Shown here piece by piece: positions 56,295-64,000 of a DNA stretch of 64,000 nucleotides. The notes under the pieces were generated by a model, which saw only the letters and a list, made by a program, of their open reading frames with translations, was not told the origin of the DNA and did not search any database. The stretch lies in assembly GCF_001303895.1 (NCBI RefSeq), contig NZ_LJSD01000033.1, forward strand, positions 85,503 through 149,502, given 5' to 3'. This DNA comes from Mesorhizobium sp. 1M-11 (GTDB lineage Bacteria > Pseudomonadota > Alphaproteobacteria > Rhizobiales > Rhizobiaceae). The position numbers and the translations under genes are program-made. The stretch's first letter is position 1. The number at the start of each line of letters is the position of its first letter.

Positions 56295-56325
56295 AAAAAG
56301 CCCGGCTCATGACCGGGCTTTTTTT
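56295..56325. terminator. Bidirectional rho-independent terminator
   Basis: AAAAGCCCGG / CCGGGCTTTT with a seven-base loop lies between the convergent aminotransferase and cupin genes, with T runs on both sides. Confidence 0.87.
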
Positions 56326-56341
56326 CGGCAGCGGCGCTGCA

Positions 56342-56737
56342 TTATCCCTGATACTGTTCGTCGCTGACCGGCTCCAGCCAGTCGACGGGCGACCCGTTGA
56401 GCGCCTCCTGCATGGCGATATGGGTCATGGCCGTCTTCGGTCCGGCGCCATGCCAATGCTTCTCACCGGGCTCGAACCAGACGGTGTCGCCAGCCTTGAT
56501 CTCCCGGATCGGCCCACCCCAGCTTTGCGCCAGCCCGGCACCCGAGACGACATGGATCGTCTGGCCGAGAGGATGTGTGTGCCAGTGCGTTCGCGCGCCC
56601 GTCTCGAAACTTACCGAAGTGGCCCTCAGCCGTGCCGGTGCCTCTGCCTCGATGATGGGATTCTGTGTCACCCTTCCAGTGAAATAAGCGTTCGAGGCAA
56701 CGATTGTCGGCACGCTGCCGCAAGCGATGATCTTCAT
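56342..56737 (-). CDS. Cupin protein, related to Mn-dependent hydroxynitrile lyases
   Basis: The 131-residue beta-barrel protein has both cupin motifs: THWHTHPLGQTIHVVSGAG (two His) and PGEKHWHGA (His). The sequence TQNPIIEAEAPARLRATSVSFETGARTHWHTHP resembles the small cupins that include the Granulicella hydroxynitrile lyase; physiological roles of most members are not known. AAGGAG precedes ATG 56737. Confidence 0.87.
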   Translation of the reverse strand: MKIIACGSVPTIVASNAYFTGRVTQNPIIEAEAPARLRATSVSFETGARTHWHTHPLGQTIHVVSGAGLAQSWGGPIREIKAGDTVWFEPGEKHWHGAGPKTAMTHIAMQEALNGSPVDWLEPVSDEQYQG

Positions 56738-56800
56738 CGGTTTCTCCTTCCAGGTCTCTGAATCAGGCTCTTTGTCGACCAAGCTTAGCCGCCCGTCATC

Positions 56801-56899
56801 TAGAGCAATTCCACTTTTCTCTGAAGCGCGGATTGCTCTATCTTTTTTCACGCAATTCCGGACGCAAAACCGCTGCCCACTTTTGCTGGAATTGCTCTA
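56801..56899 (-). repeat. Dispersed intergenic repeat, copy B (inverted)
   Basis: Read on the minus strand it begins TAGAGCAATTCCAGCAAAAG and contains GCAGCGG and CGTCCGGAATTGCGT, closely matching copy A, then TAGAGCAAT again and a distal TTGCTCTA end. Confidence 0.8.
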
Positions 56900-57022
56900 T
56901 TTTCCTTGCCCTGCTTTCGAACCCATGTTTCGATGTTTCCGGGTCGCTGGCAAACGCTTTCGATCCGCGACGGCCGACAGGCCGGCCGCCGCTCTCAGCG
57001 GAATGCCTGAGTGGAGGTCAGC

Positions 57023-59074
57023 ATGGGTAATCGCGCCGGAGGACGACGCTCGGGACCGAAATGCATAGCCATAGTCGGTCCCTTCGCAAGCGGTAAGACG
57101 ACACTTCTCGAAGCCATTCTCGCCCGAACGGGCGCCATTCCTCGCCAGAACCCGGTTTCGTCCGGCAACACCGTATCGGACCATTCCGCGGAAGCCCGCG
57201 CCCACGCCATGAGCGTCGAGGCGAGCATTGCCACCACCGAATTCATGGGTGACGAGTTCACCTTCATCGATTGTCCCGGCTCTATCGAATTCGCCTTCGA
57301 GGCCGAGCCCGTCCTGGCAGGTTGCGACATCGCCGTCGTGGTAGCCGAGGCGGATGAGAAGAAGATCCCGGCACTGCAGCTCATCATGCGCAAGCTGGAC
57401 GATCTTGGCGTGCCGCGCATCCTGTTCCTGAACAAGGTCGACAAGGCGATCGCCGGTGTGCGCGAGACGCTGAAGATGCTGCAGCCGACCAGTTCCGTGC
57501 CGCTGCTGCTGCGCCAGATTCCGTTGCGCAAGGACGGTGTCGTCATTGGTTCGATCGACCTTGCGCTCGAGCGAGCCTACATCTACCGCGAATATGCCGA
57601 GAGCGAAGTCGCCGAAATCCCAGATGACGACAAGGCGCGCGAGATCGAGGCGCGGTTCTCCATGCTGGAAACCCTCGCCGATCACGACGACCAGCTCATG
57701 GAACAGTTGCTGGAAGAGATCGAACCGCCGAAGGACGCCGTCTTCGACGACCTCGCCGCCGATCTGCGTGCCGGCACTGTCACGCCGGTGCTGATCGGCA
57801 CGGCCGAAAAAGGCAACGGTGTGCTGCGGCTCCTGAAGACAATCCGTCACGATGCGCCCGACGTCGAGGCCACCCGCAAGCGCCTTGGCGCGCCGGATGG
57901 TGCGGCAACCGTCGTGCAGGTGATGAAGACCGTCCATACGCCGCATGGCGGCAAGCTTTCGATCTCGCGCATCCTGTCAGGGCAGATCAACGACGGCGCC
58001 GAACTCTTTCTTTCGGACGGCAACACGACAAAGGTTTCCGGCATCTATCGCATGCTGGGCAAGGATCAGTCGAAGCTTGCCACCGCCAAGGCTGGTGAGA
58101 CTGTGGCCATCGGCAAGCTCGACGAGGCCCACACGGGCCAGACCCTGACTTCGGCAAAAGGCGGCATGAAACCGCTCGTCGACCTCGCCCCGCCCCAGCC
58201 GGTCTTTGCTTTTGCCTTGCGGCCGAAAGAGCGCAAGGATGACGTCAAGATGTCGGCAGCCATCCAGCGCCTTGCCGAAGAGGACCCTTCACTGAGCCTG
58301 AGCCACAACCAGGACTCGGCCGAGACGGTCCTGTCCGGCCATGGCGAGATGCATCTGCGCGTGGTGCGCGAGCGGCTGGAAGGCAAGAACCAGATCGCAG
58401 TCGAGGGGCATGCACCCGCGGTGCCCTATCGCGAAACCATCCGCAAATCGGTTCAGCAGCGCGGGCGCCACAAGAAACAGTCAGGCGGCCACGGCCAGTT
58501 CGGCGACGTGGTGCTGGAGATCAAGCCATTGCCGCGTGGCAGCGGCTTCCAGTTCACCGACACCATCACCGGCGGTGTCGTGCCTAAGACCTACATCCAG
58601 TCGGTCGAAACCGGCGCGCGCGATTACTTGAAATGCGGACCGCTCGGTTTCCCGGTCGTCGACGTCGCAGTCAATCTTTCCGACGGCTCCTATCACAGCG
58701 TCGATTCCTCCGACATGGCGTTCCAGATGGCTGCGAAGCTCGCGATGAGGGAAGGCATGGCGACCTGTTCACCCGTGCTGCTGGAGCCGATCATGAAGGT
58801 GGAAATCGTGACACCCTCCGACGCGACGGCCAGGATCATCGCGCTCATTCCACAAAGGCGCGGCCAGATCCTCGGCTACGACGCTCGCGCTGACTGGCCC
58901 GGCTGGGACGTCGTGGAGGCAACCATGCCGCAAGCGGAGATTGGCGACCTGATCATCGAGTTGCGCTCGGCGACGGCCGGTGTAGCCAGCTACCAGGCGA
59001 GCTTCGACCACATGGCGGAACTGACCGGCCGCCTCGCCGACGACGTCATGAACGCCAACGGCAAGGCAGCCTGA
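57023..59074 (+). CDS. Elongation factor G-like paralogue with altered GTPase motifs
   Basis: The 683-residue protein has all five EF-G domains (domain IV loop: TGGVVPKTYIQSVETG). The GTPase motifs deviate: P-loop GPFASGKTT, switch II DCPGS where EF-G has DTPGH (the catalytic His is Ser87), switch I lacks the RGITI sequence (AHAMSVE), while NKVD is kept. It is therefore not the housekeeping EF-G; possible roles are ribosome recycling or stress, or GTP binding without rapid hydrolysis. ATG 57023 with GGAGGT is preferred over the upstream GTG. No tufA or rps genes are adjacent. Confidence 0.9.
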   Translation: MGNRAGGRRSGPKCIAIVGPFASGKTTLLEAILARTGAIPRQNPVSSGNTVSDHSAEARAHAMSVEASIATTEFMGDEFTFIDCPGSIEFAFEAEPVLAGCDIAVVVAEADEKKIPALQLIMRKLDDLGVPRILFLNKVDKAIAGVRETLKMLQPTSSVPLLLRQIPLRKDGVVIGSIDLALERAYIYREYAESEVAEIPDDDKAREIEARFSMLETLADHDDQLMEQLLEEIEPPKDAVFDDLAADLRAGTVTPVLIGTAEKGNGVLRLLKTIRHDAPDVEATRKRLGAPDGAATVVQVMKTVHTPHGGKLSISRILSGQINDGAELFLSDGNTTKVSGIYRMLGKDQSKLATAKAGETVAIGKLDEAHTGQTLTSAKGGMKPLVDLAPPQPVFAFALRPKERKDDVKMSAAIQRLAEEDPSLSLSHNQDSAETVLSGHGEMHLRVVRERLEGKNQIAVEGHAPAVPYRETIRKSVQQRGRHKKQSGGHGQFGDVVLEIKPLPRGSGFQFTDTITGGVVPKTYIQSVETGARDYLKCGPLGFPVVDVAVNLSDGSYHSVDSSDMAFQMAAKLAMREGMATCSPVLLEPIMKVEIVTPSDATARIIALIPQRRGQILGYDARADWPGWDVVEATMPQAEIGDLIIELRSATAGVASYQASFDHMAELTGRLADDVMNANGKAA

Positions 59075-59133
59075 CGATATCGTCTCCGAGTTGCGCTCGC
59101 CCAAGCGGCGGCCACATCATCAGGGTGAAAGAC

Positions 59134-59166
59134 AAAACGGCGTCCGGTTGAACCGGACGCCGTTTT
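59134..59166 (+). terminator. Strong hairpin terminator of the EF-G-like gene
   Basis: A perfect 16-bp stem, AAAACGGCGTCCGGTT and its complement, ending in TTTT, 60 bases after the stop. The very long stem is unusual. Confidence 0.85.
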
Positions 59167-59360
59167 CGCGGACCGCTTTCTTGGGAGAAAAGAGCTCAGG
59201 TCCGCCGCATGTCTCCAATCCAGGCTATCGCCTCAACCGGAAGAATTAGGCTGGACGCGACCGTTGCCAGAGCCCGATCGTGCGGGAGATGCCCCCATCC
59301 CTCGAACGATTCTGATCGCGTCCTGATTACATGCATAACCGCTAATTTGCGTATTACCAT

Positions 59361-59388
59361 GTTACTTAGGGTTACACGTGACCGTTAC
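59361..59388. repeat. Three GTTAC direct repeats
   Basis: GTTAC occurs at 59361, 59371 and 59384, spaced 10 and 13 bases, inside an AT-rich gene-free stretch with a related GTATTAC at 59351. It could be a regulator binding site. Confidence 0.4.
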
Positions 59389-59565
59389 ATGACGGATAGC
59401 TAACGCATCGGCCCGAAATCGAAATCGATTTTCGGAAAGCACGATGCGCAGATTCAAAAGTGTTAGAGCGTCCTCGACGTGGCGCATATGCTCTGTCGAT
59501 CGCACTTCGCGTGGACCTGTTCCCACGATCTTTCCGGCATGCGGTTTCCCCTCGCCGCAGGCAAC

Positions 59566-59675
59566 AAAAAAGCCGGATCGCGAAGACCCGGCTAAGTTGA
59601 ATGGAAGCGCCCGTTAGGGCTAAACCTCCAGAGGGGAACACTCAAGGGCGCTAATGGGAGGAGAACGCGCCCAGG
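59566..59675 (-). ncRNA. Candidate small RNA
   Basis: On the minus strand a promoter-like TTGTTG (complement of 59705-59710), a 17-base spacer and TATCAA (complement of 59682-59687) precede about 110 bases that end in a rho-independent terminator: a 9-bp stem with one G-T pair (59571-59579 / 59585-59593) and six T residues. Inside, AGCGCCC/GGGCGCT (59606-59612 / 59646-59652) closes a domain with a CCTC/GAGG hairpin (59625-59634); a CTCCTCCC segment near the 5' end is complementary to Shine-Dalgarno sequences. No reading frame uses this stretch. Known alphaproteobacterial sRNA families have this build, but I cannot assign one. Confidence 0.55.
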
Positions 59676-59681
59676 AGATGA

Positions 59682-59710
59682 TTGATATATGGGCTCTTCC
59701 TGCCCAACAA
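59682..59710 (-). promoter_or_regulatory. Promoter of the candidate small RNA
   Basis: TTGTTG -35, 17 bases, TATCAA -10 on the minus strand; expected start near 59675. Confidence 0.45.
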
Positions 59711-59941
59711 ACAAGCACCTATTTTGCAACGCACACATGCAAAAAGGCTCAGGCTGTGGTCCAACGCACATTTCACGGCCATAGGGCCAGAAAAGCGGCA
59801 CATTGCACAGCGTTTTTCATGCTGCGCTGCAAATCTATGCATTGGCCGGCAGCCAGGAGGAGAAAGTGTGGCGCCGAAACAGGCAGATAATCTGACAGCC
59901 GGCGATACCGCCTGGCGCGGAAGAACCGAACTGGGGGCATC

Positions 59942-60445
59942 ATGAAGAGCAGGACCTCAGCCATCATCGGCAGCGCAGTTTTCTTTCTGGTCGCACCCTG
60001 CATTGTTGCTGGCGTGCTGCCTTGGTTGGTCCTCGATCGCTATCGTCTCCCATTTTCTACAGCGCTGCCTTTTGTGGTCATGGGCTGGATCCTGATCGTG
60101 GCAGCTGCCGCGGCTCTTCTGCATTCTTTTGCCCGCTTCGCTCTCGAAGGCCTCGGCACGCCGGCGCCGGTCGCCCCCACAGAGAGACTGGTGGTCGGCG
60201 GTATCTATCGCCATATCCGCAACCCCATGTATGTCGCCGTGCTTTCGATCATCGCCGGCCAGGCGCTGCTCTTCGCAAGCTGGGCGGTCGCGCTTTACGG
60301 GTTGATCATGGGCATAGCCATGGCGTCGTTCGTGCACTTCTATGAAGAGCCGACACTCGCCAGGCGTTACGGTGCTGAATATGAGACCTACCGACGCGCC
60401 GTGCCGGGCTGGCTGCCTAGATTGAAGCCGTGGCACGACGCATAA
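59942..60445 (+). CDS. PEMT/ICMT-family membrane methyltransferase
   Basis: The 167-residue protein has four membrane segments and the family's SAM-binding signature GGIYRHIRNPMYVAVL followed by EEPTLARRYGAEYETYRRAVPGWLP. It could methylate a lipid, thiol or isoprenoid; the substrate is not known. A GGGGG stretch is just upstream of ATG 59942. A longer relative is at 9811. Confidence 0.82.
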   Translation: MKSRTSAIIGSAVFFLVAPCIVAGVLPWLVLDRYRLPFSTALPFVVMGWILIVAAAAALLHSFARFALEGLGTPAPVAPTERLVVGGIYRHIRNPMYVAVLSIIAGQALLFASWAVALYGLIMGIAMASFVHFYEEPTLARRYGAEYETYRRAVPGWLPRLKPWHDA

Positions 60446-60505
60446 ACCGCGCAGGCGAAACCACCACCGGGAACAACGGCTACTGGAAGGTCCGAAAGCG
60501 CCGGA

Positions 60506-61402
60506 TCAATATGACCAGTTGCGGGCCTTGGCGATGATGAAGTCGCGGAAGACGTGCAGCTTCGCCTGGTTTTTCATGGCATCGGGATAGGCGAAATAGG
60601 TGTCGAAGGACGGCACCTCGGTTTCGGGCAGAAGCTGCACCAGGCCGGCATCCTTGCCGACGACATAGTCCGGCAGCATGGCGATGCCGGCACCGCCTTG
60701 CACAGCACGCTTGATCGACAGGATGTCGTTGATCTGCAACGTCGGCACGCGCTGCCCGCTTTCGAAATCGCCGACCGTCTCCAGCCAATTGAGCTCAGAC
60801 AGATGCGTCGGCACCGGCACGCCGAAGGTGACGATGCGGTGGCTCTTGAGTTCGGCCACCGTTGCTGGCTTGCCGAATTTGTTCACATAGGCCGGCGACG
60901 CATAAAGATGGAAGTGCACCGTGAACAGACGCCGCTGGATCAGGTCCGGCTGCTGCGGCTGCCTCAGCCGGATCGCACAGTCGGCCTGGCGCATGGTCAG
61001 GTCCAGCTCCTCATTGGCGAGAATGAGCTGCAGATGGATTTCCGGATAGAGGTCGATGAATTCCTGCACGCGGTCGGTCAGCCAGCCGGCTCCCAGGCCT
61101 ACAGTGGTCGTCACGCGCAGAATGCCGGATGGCCGATCCTTGGATTCGGCCAGCCGGGTCTTGATCGATTCCAGCTTCATCAGCACGTCGTGCGCCGTGC
61201 GAAACAGCATCTCGCCCTGTTCGGTAAGCACGAGGCCACGTGCATGACGATGGAACAGTGGCACGCCGACGTCGTGTTCCAGCGCGCTGACCTGCCTCGA
61301 AATCGCCGACTGCGAAAGATGCAGTGTCTCGGCCGCATGCGTAAATGACCCAGCCTCGGCGGCTGCGTGAAACACGCGAAGTTTGTCCCAATCCAGCGCC
61401 AT
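60506..61402 (-). CDS. LysR-type regulator, LsrB/VtlR group
   Basis: The 298-residue protein has the LysR helix-turn-helix (WDKLRVFHAAAEAGSFTHAAETLHLSQSAISRQVSALEHDVG) and an effector domain. Its start MALDWDKLRVFHAAAEAG and its place beside trxB match LsrB of Sinorhizobium and VtlR of Brucella, which control symbiosis or virulence, small RNAs and redox or envelope functions. GAGGGGAA precedes ATG 61402. It lies 54 bases downstream of trxB on the same strand. Confidence 0.9.
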   Translation of the reverse strand: MALDWDKLRVFHAAAEAGSFTHAAETLHLSQSAISRQVSALEHDVGVPLFHRHARGLVLTEQGEMLFRTAHDVLMKLESIKTRLAESKDRPSGILRVTTTVGLGAGWLTDRVQEFIDLYPEIHLQLILANEELDLTMRQADCAIRLRQPQQPDLIQRRLFTVHFHLYASPAYVNKFGKPATVAELKSHRIVTFGVPVPTHLSELNWLETVGDFESGQRVPTLQINDILSIKRAVQGGAGIAMLPDYVVGKDAGLVQLLPETEVPSFDTYFAYPDAMKNQAKLHVFRDFIIAKARNWSY

Positions 61403-61456
61403 GATTCCCCTCGTTTCGCTTTGGCGTCTGAAGAAAGATCTCGGAGATTTTGCGGC

Positions 61457-62431
61457 TTATTCCGCCGCTTCCCGATGCACCTCAATCCCAGCGAGATATT
61501 TTTCCGCTTCGAGCGCCGCCATGCAGCCCATGCCGGCCGCCGTCACCGCCTGGCGATAGATGTCGTCCGTCACATCGCCGGCGGCAAAGACGCCGGGCAC
61601 GTCGGTCCGCGTCGAATCCGGTGCAGTCCACAGATAACCATTCGACTTCTGCTTGAGCTTGCCGGTGAACAGCTCCACCGCCGGTGCATGGCCGATCGCC
61701 ACGAACACACCGTCGACCTTCAACTGGCTCTCCTGACCTGTCGCCACATTACGCAACTTCAGCCCTTCGACCGAGGGCGGCAGCGGGGCCTGGCCGGGAC
61801 GGCCGGTGATCTCGTCCACCACCGTGTCCCAGATGACGCGGACATTGTCCTTCTTCATCAGCCGTTCGCGCAGGATGCGTTCGGACCTGAATTCGCTGCG
61901 ACGGTGAATGACGGTGACCGTCTTGGCCAGGTTGGAAAGATAGAGTGCCTCTTCGACCGCCGAGTTGCCGCCGCCGACCACTGCGACATCCTTGCCGCGA
62001 TAGAAGAACCCGTCGCAGGTAGCGCAGGCCGAAACACCGAATCCCATAAAGGTCTGCTCGGAAGGAATGCCCAGCCACTTCGCCTGCGCGCCGGTGGCGA
62101 TGATCAGAGCGTCCGCCGTATAGGTCGTGCCGGAATCGCCCTTGGCTACGAACGGGCGAACATCGAGGTCGACCTCGGTGATGATGTCGTTGACGATCTC
62201 GGTACCGACATGCTCGGCCTGCTTCAGCATCTCGCTCATCAGCCACGGGCCCTGTACGGGATCGGCGAAGCCAGGGTAGTTTTCGACATCCGTGGTGATC
62301 ATCAGCTGGCCACCCTGCTGGAGCCCAGCCACCAGCATTGGTTTCAGCATGGCTCGCGCCGCATAGATGGCCGCGGTGTAACCGGCAGGGCCGGAACCGA
62401 CGATGAGAACGGGCGCGTGCTTGACGGTCAT
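61457..62431 (-). CDS. trxB: Thioredoxin reductase TrxB
   Basis: The 324-residue flavoprotein reduces thioredoxin with NADPH. FAD-binding GSGPAGYTAAIYAARA is at the N-terminus, the redox-active cysteines are Cys136 and Cys139 (SACATCDGFFY), the NADPH-binding motif is VVGGGNSAVEEALYL, and the second FAD motif is GVFAAGDVTDDIYRQA. ATG 62431 is chosen from the family; the ribosome site (AAGG) is weak. The gene precedes the LysR regulator and is divergent from an Lrp-type regulator. Confidence 0.96.
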   Translation of the reverse strand: MTVKHAPVLIVGSGPAGYTAAIYAARAMLKPMLVAGLQQGGQLMITTDVENYPGFADPVQGPWLMSEMLKQAEHVGTEIVNDIITEVDLDVRPFVAKGDSGTTYTADALIIATGAQAKWLGIPSEQTFMGFGVSACATCDGFFYRGKDVAVVGGGNSAVEEALYLSNLAKTVTVIHRRSEFRSERILRERLMKKDNVRVIWDTVVDEITGRPGQAPLPPSVEGLKLRNVATGQESQLKVDGVFVAIGHAPAVELFTGKLKQKSNGYLWTAPDSTRTDVPGVFAAGDVTDDIYRQAVTAAGMGCMAALEAEKYLAGIEVHREAAE

Positions 62432-62575
62432 GGAACGGCCTTTGCGAAAGACGGCCGCCTCAGGCGACCCGAACGAGCGGCAATTGTTGCGCGCAATGTA
62501 AGTGCTGCCTACTCTGCCAGCAAGGACATGCGACAAGTGTCCCCATAATGCTTGCATGGCTGACCGAACCGCAGC

Positions 62576-62592
62576 CCATGGTTAATCCATGG
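62576..62592. promoter_or_regulatory. Paired CCATGG inverted repeat between trxB and lrp-type genes
   Basis: CCATGG-TTAAT-CCATGG is a two-arm palindrome in the 255-base divergent spacer. It could bind the Lrp- or LysR-type neighbour; this is position-based inference. Confidence 0.35.
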
Positions 62593-62686
62593 TGAATGCT
62601 GAAAATTCCCCGTGCAGGGATGGCGTGGCCCGTAAACTCGTTTAATGACGTGTTTGCGAAAGATTCTTGCGCAGCGGGCGGAAACC

Positions 62687-63178
62687 ATGCCGATAAAGGC
62701 CGATCTCGACGCCATTGACTGGAAGATACTGCGCGAATTGCAGCGCGATGGCCGCATGACCAATGTCGAACTCTCGCGCCGTGTCGGGATATCGGCCCCA
62801 CCCTGCCTACGGCGCGTCAAACGGCTGGAAGAAAGTGGCATCATCCGCGGCTATCGCGCCCTGCTCAACGCTCCCGCGCTCGGCATGGATGTCGTTGCAT
62901 TCTGCCTGATCGGCCTGCATCACCAGGCCGACGCGGAATTGAAGGCTTTCGCCGAGCGCACGCGCAGCTGGCCGATCGTGCGCGATGCCTGGATGGTCTC
63001 CGGCGAGTCCGATTTCCTGCTGCATTGCGTGACCAGCGATCTCGCAACATTCCAGAGCTTTGTCATCGAGGAACTGACCTCCACGCCGAATGTCGACACT
63101 GTGCGCACCGCGCTGACTATCCGTCAGGTAAAAGATGAAGGCCTAGTCGAAATCAGTGCCTTGAACCAAACACAGTAA
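62687..63178 (+). CDS. Lrp/AsnC-family transcriptional regulator
   Basis: The 163-residue protein has the Lrp helix-turn-helix (LDAIDWKILRELQRDGRMTNVELSRRVGISAPPCLRRVKRLEESGIIRGY) and a C-terminal RAM domain (WPIVRDAWMVSGESDFLLHCVTSDLATFQSFV). It probably responds to an amino acid. ATG 62687 has a weak GCGGA. Divergence from trxB and closeness to LsrB/VtlR are common in this order. Confidence 0.92.
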   Translation: MPIKADLDAIDWKILRELQRDGRMTNVELSRRVGISAPPCLRRVKRLEESGIIRGYRALLNAPALGMDVVAFCLIGLHHQADAELKAFAERTRSWPIVRDAWMVSGESDFLLHCVTSDLATFQSFVIEELTSTPNVDTVRTALTIRQVKDEGLVEISALNQTQ

Positions 63179-63224
63179 AGGCGCATGGCTGGAAGCAATT
63201 AACGCCTCCCCTAATTCTCTCCCC

Positions 63225-64000
63225 ATGTCTCAGTTCAACACTCCTGTCTCCGCTCTGATCATCTGCAAGAACGAAGTCGACATGATTGCCGACTGCCTGC
63301 GGAGCGTCGACTTCTGTGCCGAGATCGTGGTGGTGGATTCTGGTTCGACCGACGGCACGCTGGAATGCATCGCGGACTACGTCGCGAAAGGCTATCCGAT
63401 CCGCCTGTTCCACAACGACTGGCCGGGCTTCGCCAGGCAGCGGCTTTTTGCGCTACAACAGGCCACGCAGCCTTGGTGCTTGTGCATCGAGGCAGATGAG
63501 CGCGCCGACGCTGAGCTGAGGCAATCCATCATCGAAATTACAAGTTCGGGCAGAAACAATACCGATGGTTGGTTCGTCCGCCGTCGCGACTACCTGAAAG
63601 GTTACGGCTACGCCCACCGCTGGGTGGCACACAATCGCATCTTCCGCTTCTTTCGCCGCGACAAGGCGACAATGGACATTGCTCAACGCGTCCACGAGTC
63701 CTTCAGAGTGCCTGGCCGCACCGCTCTGATCGAAAAGGGGATGCTGCTGCACCGGCGCGCGACCTCGCTGACCGAGGATCTGAAGCGCACGAACTCCTAT
63801 TCGTCGCTCAAGGTCGAAGCTCAGGTCGAGCAGGGCGACAAGCCCAGCATGTCGCGGCTGGTCTTCTCGCCCTGGATCAATTTCCTGAAATTCTATGTCG
63901 GCAAGCGCTACTTCCTGTGCGGCCGCTACGGCTACGTCCATTCGGCGATGGTTTTTCTCTATTCCTACGTCACCGAAGCGAAGCTGTTCGAGGCCCGTGA
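63225..64000 (+). CDS. Glycosyltransferase family 2, LPS core type (partial at the window end)
   Basis: The frame runs from ATG 63225 to the window edge without a stop (258 residues seen). The GT-A fold start is PVSALIICKNEVDMIADCLRSVDFCAEIVVVDSGSTDGT, followed by the IEADERADAELR segment in place of the usual DxD, and a HRIFRFFRRDKATM region typical of WaaE/KdtX-like core glycosyltransferases. It probably adds a sugar to lipopolysaccharide core on the cytoplasmic side of the inner membrane. No clear ribosome site is seen. Confidence 0.85.
   Translation, partial: MSQFNTPVSALIICKNEVDMIADCLRSVDFCAEIVVVDSGSTDGTLECIADYVAKGYPIRLFHNDWPGFARQRLFALQQATQPWCLCIEADERADAELRQSIIEITSSGRNNTDGWFVRRRDYLKGYGYAHRWVAHNRIFRFFRRDKATMDIAQRVHESFRVPGRTALIEKGMLLHRRATSLTEDLKRTNSYSSLKVEAQVEQGDKPSMSRLVFSPWINFLKFYVGKRYFLCGRYGYVHSAMVFLYSYVTEAKLFEAR

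Larger units (their letters stand above)
59075..59565. other. Gene-free region, first part
   Basis: It contains the terminator of the EF-G-like gene at 59134 and then an AT-rich area with three GTTAC repeats (59361, 59371, 59384). No supported gene. Confidence 0.6.

Noticed and set aside
59566..59675. 6S RNA or SRP 4.5S RNA
   Set aside because: The length is too short for 6S RNA, and the conserved SRP loop (GGAAGCAGC-type) is missing.

Overview
The window is GC-rich chromosomal DNA from an alphaproteobacterium of the order Hyphomicrobiales, most likely a Mesorhizobium/Aminobacter-type member of the Phyllobacteriaceae. Signs of this are the dnaG-rpoD order, an LsrB/VtlR-type LysR regulator beside trxB with a divergent Lrp gene, DUF930 and DUF982 proteins, an ECF42 sigma factor with its DGPF partner, and dispersed short intergenic repeats of a rhizobial kind. 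This assignment is inferred from gene content; no 16S gene is present. No tRNA, rRNA, CRISPR array, insertion sequence or prophage was seen.

Layout. 0-6.4 kb: the end of a metallo-beta-lactamase lactonase, a TonB-like DUF930 protein, a small secreted DUF333 protein, then rpoD and dnaG (minus strand) and an RcnB-like protein. 6.4-17 kb: a Na/phosphate cotransporter, an MFS exporter, a methyltransferase/membrane-protein pair divergent from a MarR/GbsR regulator, a TRAP transporter (dctP-dctQ-dctM), and an ECF42 sigma operon (YciI/DGPF, sigma, GNAT) with a recognisable self-promoter. 17-28.6 kb: yqeY, carA, an MFS pump, a zinc metallopeptidase, a polysaccharide deacetylase, the mntR/mntH manganese pair, a PCMT-like methyltransferase, an MFS pump divergent from an ArsR-type regulator with duplicated composite operators, and an orphan iron-type binding protein. 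28.7-36 kb: an accessory stretch of small proteins, including two paralogues of an unnamed 83-90 aa family, a 29-residue membrane peptide and a solute-binding-fold protein without signal peptide. 36-42 kb: TetR with a divergent NADP oxidoreductase, a DHFR-family protein, a TPR protein and a subtilase. 42.5-59 kb: carB, two acyl/formaldehyde-type genes around a large inverted repeat, a lytic transglycosylase, ogt, a cold-shock gene, an SbmA/BacA-like ABC transporter, a GST, an EAL protein, an aspartate aminotransferase, a cupin and a degenerate EF-G paralogue. 59-64 kb: an 870-bp gene-free stretch with a good candidate small RNA, a PEMT-type methyltransferase, lsrB/vtlR, trxB, an Lrp regulator and a glycosyltransferase cut by the window end.

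How it works together. Most of the window is housekeeping: replication priming and the main sigma factor, carbamoyl phosphate synthesis (carA and carB lie about 23.5 kb apart), thioredoxin reduction and manganese uptake. Regulated cassettes sit between, each with its own divergent or autogenous regulator and visible operators. The least explained items are the ECF42 autogenous promoter, the ArsR composite operators, the small-protein region at 28.7-36 kb, the candidate sRNA near 59.6 kb, and an intergenic repeat whose terminal TAG supplies the stop codon of three neighbouring genes.
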